Positions 1 through 7,178 of a DNA stretch of 9,120 nt are shown piece by piece. The notes beneath the pieces were generated by a model. It worked only from the letters and a program-made list of their open reading frames with translations. It was not told the origin of the DNA and made no database searches. The stretch lies in the NCBI GenBank assembly GCA_029940175.1, contig JAOZRM010000129.1, positions 1 to 9,120 of the forward strand, written 5' to 3'. The translations under genes and the position numbers were made by a program. The stretch comes from Candidatus Sabulitectum sp. (lineage in GTDB: Bacteria > Fermentibacterota > Fermentibacteria > Fermentibacterales > JCC-6). Position 1 is the first letter of the stretch, and each line of letters starts with the position of its first letter.

Positions 1-1334
1 GCAATTGATTCCCACTCAGGGTTGTACTCCATGTCACGGATGGTAGAGGTAAGACAACCGGAGTTCTCACTCTCAAGCGAGATCCATGTAACATCATTAG
101 TTACAATATTCAGAACACCGTCATTGCTGAAATCTGCAGTTCGAACATCAAAGCGACCACCAACTGCATTCAGTTTGTGTTTAGCCCATTCGCTTGCAGT
201 TCCACCAACATTCTTCCATAGTGCTACCTCCCAGAGTCCCCAGTTATGGCCTGCCGCAGCAATAATATCCTGATGTCCGTCTCCTGTAAGGTCGGCAGCG
301 CGAACGGCAGATGCACCAATGAATTCATCGTCAATAATATGCTGTTCCCACACCTCACAAGAGCCATCCATGTTCTCAAACCAGTAAACTCTGCCCCAGT
401 CTGGAGGTGCTGCATCCACAGCAAGAACATCAATGTCTCCATCGTTGTCCATGTCTCCTGCGTGAACTGAATAAGGCGTGCCATAAACAGGGTCAGTGTC
501 AAACTGATACCCGAGCCACTGCAACCCGGTGCCATCAACATTCTCCCAGAAGAAGAGTGCTGAGAAATCAGATGCACCATGTTCGGATGAAGCACTGAGA
601 ATGTCCATGTCCCCATCCAGATCCAGATCTGTGAGGCACAGCTCCTCGAAATTATCAAAATCCTCATCTTCAGTTACAATGTGCCTCTGCCAGGATGTGC
701 CTGCACTGTCTGTATTCTCCCACCAGCTTACGCCGACACCATGGGTATAGCTGCCAACGGCAATGTCATTGTCTCCGTCTCCGTCAATATCAGCACCGTA
801 GATGCAGTGAGGAGAAGAAAAAAGGTCGATGAAACACTTTTCCCACACAAGCCCGGTTCCATCTGTGTTTCTGTACCAGAAAAGGCTGTCATCAGTGCTG
901 GTGGTAATAGCTCCCACTACATCAATGTATGAATCCCCATCAATATCTACTGGATATGCCGCACGGCATGTACTGCCAGGAGAATCTATGATGTGATCTG
1001 TCCATGTGTATCCTGTTCTGTCATTCTCAAACCAGAAATGCTTATTATAATTTGTACAACTGGTTACTATATCAACGAATCCATCTCCGTTAATGTCTGC
1101 TGGATAGGCAAAATCAGAACCTCCATCTCCGACAAAATGTGGTGTAGATTTCATGTCAAGGTAGATCATTCCTTCAGTTCCATCCCAGGTGATACAGGTT
1201 TCACTCTTGAATGTGTCGTACCAGTATTGGTTCGGCCCTGGAACTCCCGGGCCACCAGACCAGTCAGACTGATTGATTTCGTAGGCGGATGCAGTCAGAA
1301 AAGCAATTACAATAAGAGCGATTGAGAATCTCAA
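1..1334 (-). CDS. Secreted FG-GAP/VCBS repeat protein, probable beta-propeller (C-terminus beyond left edge)
   Basis: The frame is open without a stop from 1334 to the left edge, giving 444 visible residues. The start is a TTG, forced by an in-frame TGA two codons upstream (1340-1338); a GGTGA ribosome-binding element lies just before it. Residues 1-17 form a signal peptide (Arg2, hydrophobic core, ASA cleavage before Tyr18), so the protein is exported. Seven Asp-rich units of the type ADxxGDGxxDIV start near residues 79, 129, 181, 235, 292, 347 and 400, a period of 50-57 residues. Most are followed by an aromatic strand of the form W-F/W-E-N-x-D-G-T-G-x-x-W-x-x-H-I-I. This is the FG-GAP/VCBS (integrin-like) pattern, in which the Asp loops usually bind calcium; seven units would fit a seven-bladed propeller (inference). 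The last unit is degenerate (SNDGVLNIV). Any C-terminal sorting domain is outside the window. The gene stands apart from the operon to its right. Ligand and exact role are unknown; adhesion or surface binding are possible. Confidence 0.9.
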   Translation of the reverse strand, partial: MRFSIALIVIAFLTASAYEINQSDWSGGPGVPGPNQYWYDTFKSETCITWDGTEGMIYLDMKSTPHFVGDGGSDFAYPADINGDGFVDIVTSCTNYNKHFWFENDRTGYTWTDHIIDSPGSTCRAAYPVDIDGDSYIDVVGAITTSTDDSLFWYRNTDGTGLVWEKCFIDLFSSPHCIYGADIDGDGDNDIAVGSYTHGVGVSWWENTDSAGTSWQRHIVTEDEDFDNFEELCLTDLDLDGDMDILSASSEHGASDFSALFFWENVDGTGLQWLGYQFDTDPVYGTPYSVHAGDMDNDGDIDVLAVDAAPPDWGRVYWFENMDGSCEVWEQHIIDDEFIGASAVRAADLTGDGHQDIIAAAGHNWGLWEVALWKNVGGTASEWAKHKLNAVGGRFDVRTADFSNDGVLNIVTNDVTWISLESENSGCLTSTIRDMEYNPEWESI

Positions 1335-1358
1335 ATTTCACCGTTCTCAAGTTTCACC
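1327..1358 (-). repeat. 16 bp tandem direct repeat across the translation start
   Basis: On the minus strand, GGTGAAACTTGAGAAC (1358-1343) is followed directly by GGTGAAATTTGAGATT (1342-1327); 13 of 16 positions are identical. Each copy holds a GGTGA element and a TTG. Because 16 is not a multiple of 3, only the TTG in the second copy (1334) reads into the signal peptide; the first copy's TTG opens a frame of about 30 codons. It looks like a small duplication of the initiation region. It could be chance, as the repeat is short. Confidence 0.6.
1338..1342 (-). promoter_or_regulatory. Ribosome binding element for the TTG start at 1334
   Basis: Minus-strand GGTGA three bases before the TTG matches the downstream part of the consensus GGAGGTGA. 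Together with the in-frame stop two codons upstream and the signal peptide that follows, it supports TTG as the real start of the repeat protein. It lies inside the second copy of a 16 bp tandem repeat. Confidence 0.5.
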
Positions 1359-1420
1359 CAGCCCGGAGAGACAGGCATGGATAATTTTCTTCTTCAGCAA
1401 GAATGTCATGTTACAGATGA

Positions 1421-1447
1421 ATATTACAGATAATAGGAGAGAGTCAA
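1421..1447 (-). promoter_or_regulatory. Possible sigma70-type promoter for the repeat-protein gene
   Basis: A minus-strand TTGACT (1447-1442) and TAATAT (1426-1421) are separated by 15 bp, shorter than the preferred 17 bp. They lie just downstream of the operon's hairpin and about 90 bp before the TTG start, where a promoter for a separately transcribed gene would be expected. Consensus motifs in this lineage are unknown, so this is a weak call based on position and hexamer similarity. Confidence 0.3.
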
Positions 1448-1460
1448 GGGGATATAGGGA

Positions 1461-1481
1461 AGCCCGGGAAATTCCCGGGCT
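1461..1481 (-). terminator. Perfect 10 bp inverted repeat, probable terminator of the five-gene operon
   Basis: The arms AGCCCGGGAA (1461-1470) and TTCCCGGGCT (1472-1481) are exact reverse complements around one central base, so an RNA hairpin of about 9 bp with a 3-base loop can form. It lies 24 bp past the stop of the biotin carrier gene, as expected for the end of the operon. On the minus strand it is followed by TCCCTATAT, not a good U-run, so it may be an imperfect intrinsic terminator or a 3' end stabiliser. On the plus strand it is followed by a more T-rich stretch, but no plus-strand gene leads into it. Confidence 0.55.
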
Positions 1482-1504
1482 CCTGCTGTTACTTTATCTT
1501 TTCT

Positions 1505-1816
1505 CTAACTCAGTCTGACAAGAAGCTGATTCTTCTCCACACGCTCTCCATCTGAAACAGCTACTACTTCAACAGTACCCGCCGTTGGAGCAACGATCTC
1601 ATTGTACATTTTCATGGCATCAAGGATAAGAAGAATCTCTCCCTTTTCAACGGTGTTACCCACCTTTGTTTTTACCTCAATAATTGTACCCGGGATGAAT
1701 GCTTTTACCTGCTTCTCATCTTCCGGAGCCCATCTCTTGTTGAACGAAGAAGGTACTTCAGTCTCGTAGATGGTCTCATCAATGTTGAGTTTACTCAATT
1801 CATTTACGTCTGGCAT
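1505..1816 (-). CDS. Biotin carboxyl carrier protein of an acyl-CoA carboxylase/decarboxylase
   Basis: This 103-residue protein carries the covalently bound biotin that shuttles carboxyl groups to or from the carboxyltransferase. Residues 36-103 form a biotinyl/lipoyl domain: PGTI at 42-45, paired Val-x-x-Gly turns, then DAMKM at 66-70 with Lys69 as the biotinylation site, followed by the usual A-P-T-x-G-T-V. The motif has Asp where EAMKM is most common; this is a tolerated variant. Residues 1-35 are a polar, charged leader with no long Ala/Pro linker such as many decarboxylase gamma subunits have. The ATG is preceded by minus-strand GGGAGGT eight bases upstream. The gene follows the carboxyltransferase gene after 20 nt and is the last of the operon. 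It needs a biotin protein ligase and either a biotin carboxylase or a membrane decarboxylase subunit, none of which is in the window. Confidence 0.93.
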   Translation of the reverse strand: MPDVNELSKLNIDETIYETEVPSSFNKRWAPEDEKQVKAFIPGTIIEVKTKVGNTVEKGEILLILDAMKMYNEIVAPTAGTVEVVAVSDGERVEKNQLLVRLS

Positions 1817-1836
1817 TGGTTGTTACCTCCCTGTTC

Positions 1837-3378
1837 CTAAAGAGGAATGTTGCCGTGGCGGCGGAAAGAGTTACCGTGATCCTGCCTGCCTGCAAACTCA
1901 AATGCCTTGATTATTATATCTCGTGTCTTGTGGGGCTCTGTGAGTATGTCAACATAACCCTTGGATGCAGCTACGTAAGGGTTGGCGAACTTGTCTTCGT
2001 ACTCCTGTATTTTTGCCTGACGGGTGGTCTCGGGGTCGTCGCTTGTAGAGATCTCTTTTCTGAACACAATATTGGCAGCACCCTCTGCACCCATAACTGC
2101 TATCTCGGCAGTTGGCCAGGCAACTACGCTGCTTGCACCAAGGTGCCTGCTGCACATTGCGATGTAAGCTCCACCATAGGCTTTGCGCATGATGATTGTG
2201 ATCTTGGGAACAGTAGCTTCGCTGTATGCGTAAAGAAGTTTTGCTCCGTGCCTGATAACACCTGCATGCTCCTGATCAACTCCTGGAAGATAGCCGGGAG
2301 TGTCAACAAGGGTAAGCAGTGAGATACCGAATGCATCGCAGAACCTGATAAATCTGGCGGCCTTGTCGGAGGCATTCACATCAAGAACACCTGCCAGGTA
2401 TCTGGGCTGATTTGCAACGACTCCTACTGTTTTGCCTGCTATTCTGGCAAATCCCACTACGATGTTCTTTGCATAGTGCTCGTGAACCTGCATGAAATCG
2501 CTGTTATCTACAAGACCCTTTATAACATCAGTAACATCGTATGCTTTTCTGCGGTTCTCTGGAATGATGTTGTCTGTTATGGCCTTCACCGGTGGAATAG
2601 ACTTAAATTCAGGTGGTGCTTCCAGGCAGTTGGCAGGAAGGAAACTCAGCAGTCTCTTAATCTGGCCGAAGGCCTCCTGCTCGGTCTGTGCATAGAAGTG
2701 AGCATTTCCTGTGACCTCTGTGTGGGTTTTCGCTCCTCCGAGAACTTCCGGTGAAACGTCTTCTCCCAGAACTGTCTTGATAACCTGTGGTCCAGTGATG
2801 AACATGTTGGAGATCTTTTCCACAACAAAAACAAAGTCTGTGAGTGCCGGTGAGTAAACTGCACCACCGGCGCAAGGACCAAGGATGAGAGAAAGCTGAG
2901 GGATCACGCCGCTGAAGGTTGTATTTCTAAGAAAAATTTCCCCGTAACCGAAGAGGGAATCAACGCCCTCCTGAATTCTTGCGCCACCGGAATCATTTAT
3001 GCCTATCAGCGGTATTCTCTTAGTACCGGCACCATCCATTACCTTTACTATCTTTGCTGCATGAGCCTTGCCCAGAGATCCTCCGGCAACGGTGAAATCC
3101 TGAGCAAAAATGGCGATCGGGCGCTTGTCGATCTTACCGTATCCGGTAATAACACCATCTCCTGCAAGTTTCTTGCGATCCATACCAAAGTCTGTTGAAG
3201 AATGTTCTACGAACAGATCTGTTTCCAGGAAGGAGTCAGTATCCAGGATATCATCAACTCTTTCCCTAGCTGTGAGCTTACCCCGTTTCTTCTGCTTCTC
3301 CAGAGCTACATCACCGCCACCCTTGAAAAGGCTCTGTACTTTGGTACCAAACTCGCTTAATCTGCTCTTGATTGACAT
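1837..3378 (-). CDS. Acyl-CoA carboxyltransferase subunit (propionyl-CoA carboxylase beta / methylmalonyl-CoA decarboxylase alpha type)
   Basis: At 513 residues this has the full length of the biotin-dependent carboxyltransferase family (crotonase fold, two homologous halves). It moves a carboxyl group between carboxybiotin and an acyl-CoA, in either direction depending on the complex. Visible family motifs are KLTARER (34-40), GGARIQEG (131-138), GPCAGGAVYSPALTDF (167-182), VDTPGYLPG (358-366), KAYGGAYIAM (399-408), MGAEGAANI (429-437) and the C-terminal HGNIPL. The glycine-rich motifs in each half supply the oxyanion holes. The residue after GGAY is Ile406, where true propionyl-CoA carboxylases tend to have Asp (PccB Asp422); Ile is common in the decarboxylase-type enzymes, as I recall them. 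This leans towards an MmdA-like role, but substrate and direction are not settled. The ATG has a strong GGGGAGGT five bases upstream. The gene begins 25 nt after the membrane protein gene and is followed after 20 nt by its biotin carrier partner. Confidence 0.95.
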   Translation of the reverse strand: MSIKSRLSEFGTKVQSLFKGGGDVALEKQKKRGKLTARERVDDILDTDSFLETDLFVEHSSTDFGMDRKKLAGDGVITGYGKIDKRPIAIFAQDFTVAGGSLGKAHAAKIVKVMDGAGTKRIPLIGINDSGGARIQEGVDSLFGYGEIFLRNTTFSGVIPQLSLILGPCAGGAVYSPALTDFVFVVEKISNMFITGPQVIKTVLGEDVSPEVLGGAKTHTEVTGNAHFYAQTEQEAFGQIKRLLSFLPANCLEAPPEFKSIPPVKAITDNIIPENRRKAYDVTDVIKGLVDNSDFMQVHEHYAKNIVVGFARIAGKTVGVVANQPRYLAGVLDVNASDKAARFIRFCDAFGISLLTLVDTPGYLPGVDQEHAGVIRHGAKLLYAYSEATVPKITIIMRKAYGGAYIAMCSRHLGASSVVAWPTAEIAVMGAEGAANIVFRKEISTSDDPETTRQAKIQEYEDKFANPYVAASKGYVDILTEPHKTRDIIIKAFEFAGRQDHGNSFRRHGNIPL

Positions 3379-3403
3379 CTATGACCTCCCCGCCAGTTGT
3401 CGT

Positions 3404-5719
3404 TTATCTATTTCCCAGTTCTCTTTGCAGTAAAAGACGTTCTAATGCATACTCTGGAAGCCCCAGTCCATTTTCCCCGAACCACAGGTATTCCGTTGCT
3501 GCATCTTCCATTCTGTTCAACTCCCACAGACAGTCAGCACGAATCAGTCTCACGTCGGCGAATGCCGGTGAAATGGTCAGCGCTCGTGTGCAGTACTCAA
3601 CTGTCTGCAAATAATCATTGCCGATCTGACTGACTCTGGCTGCCTTTTCAAGCACTATTGGTCCCTGCGCTTTTGTCAGTGCCAGGTCTATCAACTCCAG
3701 GGCATATGTCTGCTGCCCTGACAGGGAATATAACCATGCACACTGTGCTATGCCCCATGGGGGAAGAGAATCCAGTGAGGACTCTGCTACTTGAATTGCT
3801 TTAATCTGCTGTCCAGTCACCCAGAGTGCCGAGGAGTAGGTGGCCGTTTCTGCCCATCTTGACCTGATGAGGTGAGAAGATATGCCCATGATATTGTCAC
3901 CTTCAGCGAGTATCCTATTCTCCAGATAGGCTACAGCTGCCTGCAAAGAAGGATCTCCTGACAGGCTTGCGCTGACAGCTGCTGCTTCAAGATTACCTTC
4001 CCGGCAGGATTCCCAGCATTGAAGAGTGTTACCGCTGATGCCGTCAAAATTTGGCAATTGTGGAGAGTAGCTGGTGTCGCTTCTGAAGTGTAGGGATTCA
4101 ATAGGTACATCCAGTGCCTGGACACCAAGTTGCTCTCTCTGTTCAGTGAGTTGTTCCAGAGCCTTGTGGGGTATAAGATACAGAGGTTTTGTAAGAAATT
4201 CAGAAGGATCGAGAGGGTCATAGTATCTGAAAGCCAGAGACTCCAGCCCTGTTTTTTCAAGCAGTTCCCATGTTGCATATGTACTGGTAAGACCATTCAT
4301 TTGAATAGGAACCCACTGGGGAAGTAATGCAGCCAGATGAACAGAACAGTACTGAGATCTTGTGTTGTAGATCAGCAGATCGAACCCATACCAGTTGAAA
4401 AGCCTGTTCTGTTCACCATGAAATCCTTCACCGGGGGCTCCTGCAAGCATAAGCAGATCCCGGTGAAAGGCTTCAGGAAATAGAAGACATCTGCCGTCAA
4501 CAAACAGTGGAAATCTTTCACCGAATCGATATTCAAGATAACCGGAGATCTCATTTGTGTTAAAAAGAACCGCCTGTTCCATAAGCTCGGGATGCTCCTC
4601 AAGAAGATCGGCCAGTTCAACAGGATATACTGTCCAGTCAACATAGGCTCCCAGTTCTCTTGGAGGACCTACCTCCCTTGGAACTCCGTAAACAAAGGGA
4701 ATAACCAGTAGAACTGCAACCAAAGCATAACTGAGCTTCCGTGAGAACTTCAGAGTGAGCATGCCAGGTATCCAGGCCAGCATGGCAGGAGCAAGAAGTT
4801 CTCCATTCCTCGCTGCGAATATGGTTGCCACTGTCAGCATGAGAAGAGCAAGAAGTTTGCCTCTGCCTATTCTCTTTGAGAATCTGATAAGAAGAGCAGT
4901 TGTACCCAGGGTAAGGAAGGAGAAAAGCAGTGCGGTCCTTGAAATTGCCTTTTCCGGTGCATATCTGGGATCAAAGGGGCTCCACCATTCACGTATGGAT
5001 TGCTTGTACAAGGGTTGTGCAAGAAATGCAGGGAGATACTCCAGGGTTCTGAAACCGTTAGGGTGTATGCCACTGGCAAGAAGCAGAGCAACAGGCGGTA
5101 TTAGCCAGTTCCTGAACTCTTTAAATCTGCCGGAGAGAAGCTTGTCCATTGCAGGAACAGAAGCCAGGAACAGCCCCATTACAAAACCGGCGTGAACATT
5201 TACCCAGAGAACCTGTATGGGAAAAAGGATAAGAGCCAGTTTCCATGGTTTCTCATGGTTGAAAGAGAGGATGTACAGGTAGAGAGAAAAAAAGAATATG
5301 CTGAAAAAGTGTGGTCTTGCTATCCATCTGGGTTGAGCCAGAGCCAGCCAGAAAACTCCGAAAACCAGGGCCAGGCCAGGATCGGCTCCGTTCTTTATAG
5401 AAGCTTTAAAAACAAAAAAGACGGAAAGACCGATGAAAAGTGCTTTCAGCAGTACCGGACCTGCTTCACCTATATGTATCCAGGAAAGAGCCATTGCTGA
5501 TTCTGCGAGCCATTCGTGCTGTATCCAGTAAACTCCATGTCTGGTCCATGTGAAGGGATCTTCTGTTCTGATCTCACCGGTTTCAACAATATCAATACCG
5601 TTCCTGAGATGCCAGAAGATATTACCATTGTGAATTGGTGTAATGGAGTAGAGCACTGCTACAAGTGTTAATAGTAAGCAGAGTATTGTCGCTTCAGAAA
5701 ATTTCTCTGATATTCTCAA
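3404..5719 (-). CDS. GT-C-like polytopic membrane protein with TPR-like C-terminal tail, putative glycosyltransferase
   Basis: This 771-residue protein has about ten predicted membrane segments within residues 11-345 (for example 11-27, 86-106, 137-152, 262-279, 287-303, 331-345). The first outer loop carries FWHLRNG (35-41), EDPF (53-56) and HEWL (68-71). I know this pattern from uncharacterised GT-C fold proteins, where the loop usually begins D-x-W-W-H-L. Here the Asp is replaced by Asn33, while acidic residues at 53-54 remain. Residues 385-412 hold the second family hallmark, FN...GYLEY...FVDGR. Residues 570-771 are helical repeats resembling TPRs. In GT-C enzymes the first loop holds the catalytic acid and a lipid-linked sugar is the donor; activity here is inferred. 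The start is TTG, supported by GGAG five bases upstream, and the only open sequence before it is five codons. It overlaps the preceding gene by 26 nt. The stop is 25 nt before the carboxyltransferase gene. Confidence 0.88.
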   Translation of the reverse strand: MRISEKFSEATILCLLLTLVAVLYSITPIHNGNIFWHLRNGIDIVETGEIRTEDPFTWTRHGVYWIQHEWLAESAMALSWIHIGEAGPVLLKALFIGLSVFFVFKASIKNGADPGLALVFGVFWLALAQPRWIARPHFFSIFFFSLYLYILSFNHEKPWKLALILFPIQVLWVNVHAGFVMGLFLASVPAMDKLLSGRFKEFRNWLIPPVALLLASGIHPNGFRTLEYLPAFLAQPLYKQSIREWWSPFDPRYAPEKAISRTALLFSFLTLGTTALLIRFSKRIGRGKLLALLMLTVATIFAARNGELLAPAMLAWIPGMLTLKFSRKLSYALVAVLLVIPFVYGVPREVGPPRELGAYVDWTVYPVELADLLEEHPELMEQAVLFNTNEISGYLEYRFGERFPLFVDGRCLLFPEAFHRDLLMLAGAPGEGFHGEQNRLFNWYGFDLLIYNTRSQYCSVHLAALLPQWVPIQMNGLTSTYATWELLEKTGLESLAFRYYDPLDPSEFLTKPLYLIPHKALEQLTEQREQLGVQALDVPIESLHFRSDTSYSPQLPNFDGISGNTLQCWESCREGNLEAAAVSASLSGDPSLQAAVAYLENRILAEGDNIMGISSHLIRSRWAETATYSSALWVTGQQIKAIQVAESSLDSLPPWGIAQCAWLYSLSGQQTYALELIDLALTKAQGPIVLEKAARVSQIGNDYLQTVEYCTRALTISPAFADVRLIRADCLWELNRMEDAATEYLWFGENGLGLPEYALERLLLQRELGNR

Positions 5720-7178
5720 TTCGTCTCCGGGTAGTTAGTGTAGCTGAGAATTCTATTGCTCTCAGATAAAAACTGTCTTTAAGGATCGGATCTTCCGTTT
5801 GAATCATTCTTCTCGCCCAGGCTTCAGCAACAACGTCCATGGCCATAGGGTCTGGTGAATGCCCGTCAAACTCGAATATAGCCATTTGACTCAATGCTGA
5901 AAGGTGGTGAAGATCAGACACAGGGCTGAAGATCAGTCCTTGAAGAGAGAAATCCTCAGATCTGTTCCAGCCTCTGGACAGGTGAACAGTTCGCCCACCG
6001 ATAACAGGCAGAACAGGTTCCTGTGGCACAAATTCAAAGAAGTTCCGGTACGGATCTGATAGCAGAACATCCTTTCTTAAACCCAGGATACTCTGTGCAT
6101 AGGCAGCGTAGAAAACGTCATGTGCATAAGGTCTGTATATGGAGTTTACCTGCAGGGCGGTCATCACATCTGTTGTCCATCTCATTGCTATGTCATCACT
6201 GGTTCTGTCAGAATTGACTATACCCGCCGTAATTGCAGTGAGCAGAAGCATAAGAGCAAGAGTTTTGTAAATGAATGTCCTGTTCATCAGGAATTGTATG
6301 CCGCAGGAACACCTGAGAGAAAGGGGAAGAAGCAGAATCCATAGCTGTCCTGCAGGATCCGGAAGCTCATAAGAGGCCAGAAAGAGCAGAGCCGCTATGA
6401 TGGGAAGATCCCTTTTCGCATTAAATCTCCCACCGAATGCTGCAAGGATAAGGAATACAGCAAGAGCAGGAATTCCGATGAAACCTATTGCTCTGATTAT
6501 TCTCTCCAGAGAAGGGCCAGTGAGTCTTCCAGAGTACATGGTAAAGTAGTCGAATAACCTGCCGAGAGTATGGGGATGTCCGTAATGGGCTATCCTGCTT
6601 GCACCTGACCGGATGGGAATGTAGAGAAACAGCGTTGCAGGAATAAGGAATGTAAAGAAAAGTGGCCATTTTCGTTTAAATGAGAGGAACATCGAACTGG
6701 AAAGAAGAGCAATTGGATGCCCTCCGAACAAAGCCATCCCGGAAGCATAATGAGAGAGCGGAGTGTCTTTCAGAGCAATTGCCGAGAGTACAAGGATTAT
6801 CGCAAGAGGATAGATCTCCAGGCTGTTGAATTGACTCAGCACAGGGGACGAAGTAAGGAAGAGCAATGATCCGGCCAGTGCCGGAAGGTATCTTGCGCCT
6901 GATTTGCGGAAAGCTGCTGTTCCAATTGTTATTGCTGCTGCTGCAAGGAGGTTGTTTAGAAGCAGCAAGTGTCCGTAAACCGGAGAGAGAACCATTGAGA
7001 ACAGACGAACAAACAGGAGAAAAAGAGGATAGCCAGGTGCATGCGCTATCTGAAGTTGTGACCCGCAAACTGCAAATTCTGCTCCGTCTGTGGCATCAAA
7101 TGATGGCGGTCCAGTTAGAAGAGCAATAAGAAAAACACAAGCAGCAGCCAGGAAAGTGATCAGTCTTGTGTTGCGCAT
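5694..7178 (-). CDS. DUF2723 family membrane protein, putative GT117-type O-mannosyltransferase-like glycosyltransferase
   Basis: This 494-residue protein begins with a membrane anchor (5-22) followed by a first loop with FDATDGAEF (27-35) and IAHAPGYPLF (44-53), the hallmark of DUF2723 (usual form: D-S-G-E-F ... G-I-A-H-P-P-G-Y-P-L). Further family features are EIYPL (121-125), GHP (153-155) and FLYIPIRSG ... HPHTLGRLFDYF (184-212). About nine or ten membrane segments are predicted up to residue 320; residues 325-494 form an outer or soluble C-terminal domain. The eukaryotic member TMEM260 is a protein O-mannosyltransferase (CAZy GT117), and the acidic residues of the first loop are the expected catalytic site of GT-C enzymes. 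For this protein sugar and acceptor are unknown. The ATG overlaps the preceding gene by 19 nt and has only a weak GAG upstream, which suggests translational coupling; its own end overlaps the next gene by 26 nt. Confidence 0.88.
   Translation of the reverse strand: MRNTRLITFLAAACVFLIALLTGPPSFDATDGAEFAVCGSQLQIAHAPGYPLFLLFVRLFSMVLSPVYGHLLLLNNLLAAAAITIGTAAFRKSGARYLPALAGSLLFLTSSPVLSQFNSLEIYPLAIILVLSAIALKDTPLSHYASGMALFGGHPIALLSSSMFLSFKRKWPLFFTFLIPATLFLYIPIRSGASRIAHYGHPHTLGRLFDYFTMYSGRLTGPSLERIIRAIGFIGIPALAVFLILAAFGGRFNAKRDLPIIAALLFLASYELPDPAGQLWILLLPLSLRCSCGIQFLMNRTFIYKTLALMLLLTAITAGIVNSDRTSDDIAMRWTTDVMTALQVNSIYRPYAHDVFYAAYAQSILGLRKDVLLSDPYRNFFEFVPQEPVLPVIGGRTVHLSRGWNRSEDFSLQGLIFSPVSDLHHLSALSQMAIFEFDGHSPDPMAMDVVAEAWARRMIQTEDPILKDSFYLRAIEFSATLTTRRRIENIREIF
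5725..5728 (-). promoter_or_regulatory. Ribosome binding site supporting the TTG start at 5719
   Basis: Minus-strand GGAG lies five bases before TTG 5719, inside the 3' end of the upstream DUF2723 gene. An in-frame TAA at 5737-5735 leaves no ATG, GTG or other TTG upstream, so the site fixes the start of the 771-residue protein. Confidence 0.6.

Larger units (their letters stand above)
1335..1504. other. Intergenic gap between the operon and the repeat-protein gene
   Basis: This 170 bp gap is the only one above 25 bp in the window. It holds the hairpin (1461-1481), a weak promoter candidate (1421-1447) and most of the 16 bp tandem repeat. I see no small gene or RNA gene in it. Confidence 0.6.

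Noticed and set aside
224..667. Minus-strand open frame of 147 codons inside the repeat-protein gene
   Set aside because: It is an out-of-frame reading of the Asp-loop repeats; the correct frame is open across the whole stretch and shows regular FG-GAP/VCBS units.
1..1334. Possible frameshift or decay in the repeat-protein gene, since the area shows many short open frames
   Set aside because: Reading every codon from 1334 to 3 on the minus strand gave no stop and an unbroken series of repeats; the gene simply runs off the left edge.
1816..2322. Plus-strand open frame of 168 codons
   Set aside because: Antisense to the highly conserved carboxyltransferase gene, whose motifs fix the minus strand as coding.
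4755..5195. Plus-strand open frame of 146 codons
   Set aside because: Antisense to the membrane region of the 771-residue protein; no family resemblance.
5300..5400. Cluster of CCAG/CCAGG direct repeats around 5336-5381
   Set aside because: These bases encode Leu-Ala-Leu and similar residues of a membrane helix in the GT-C-like protein; the repetition follows from hydrophobic codons and has no regular period.
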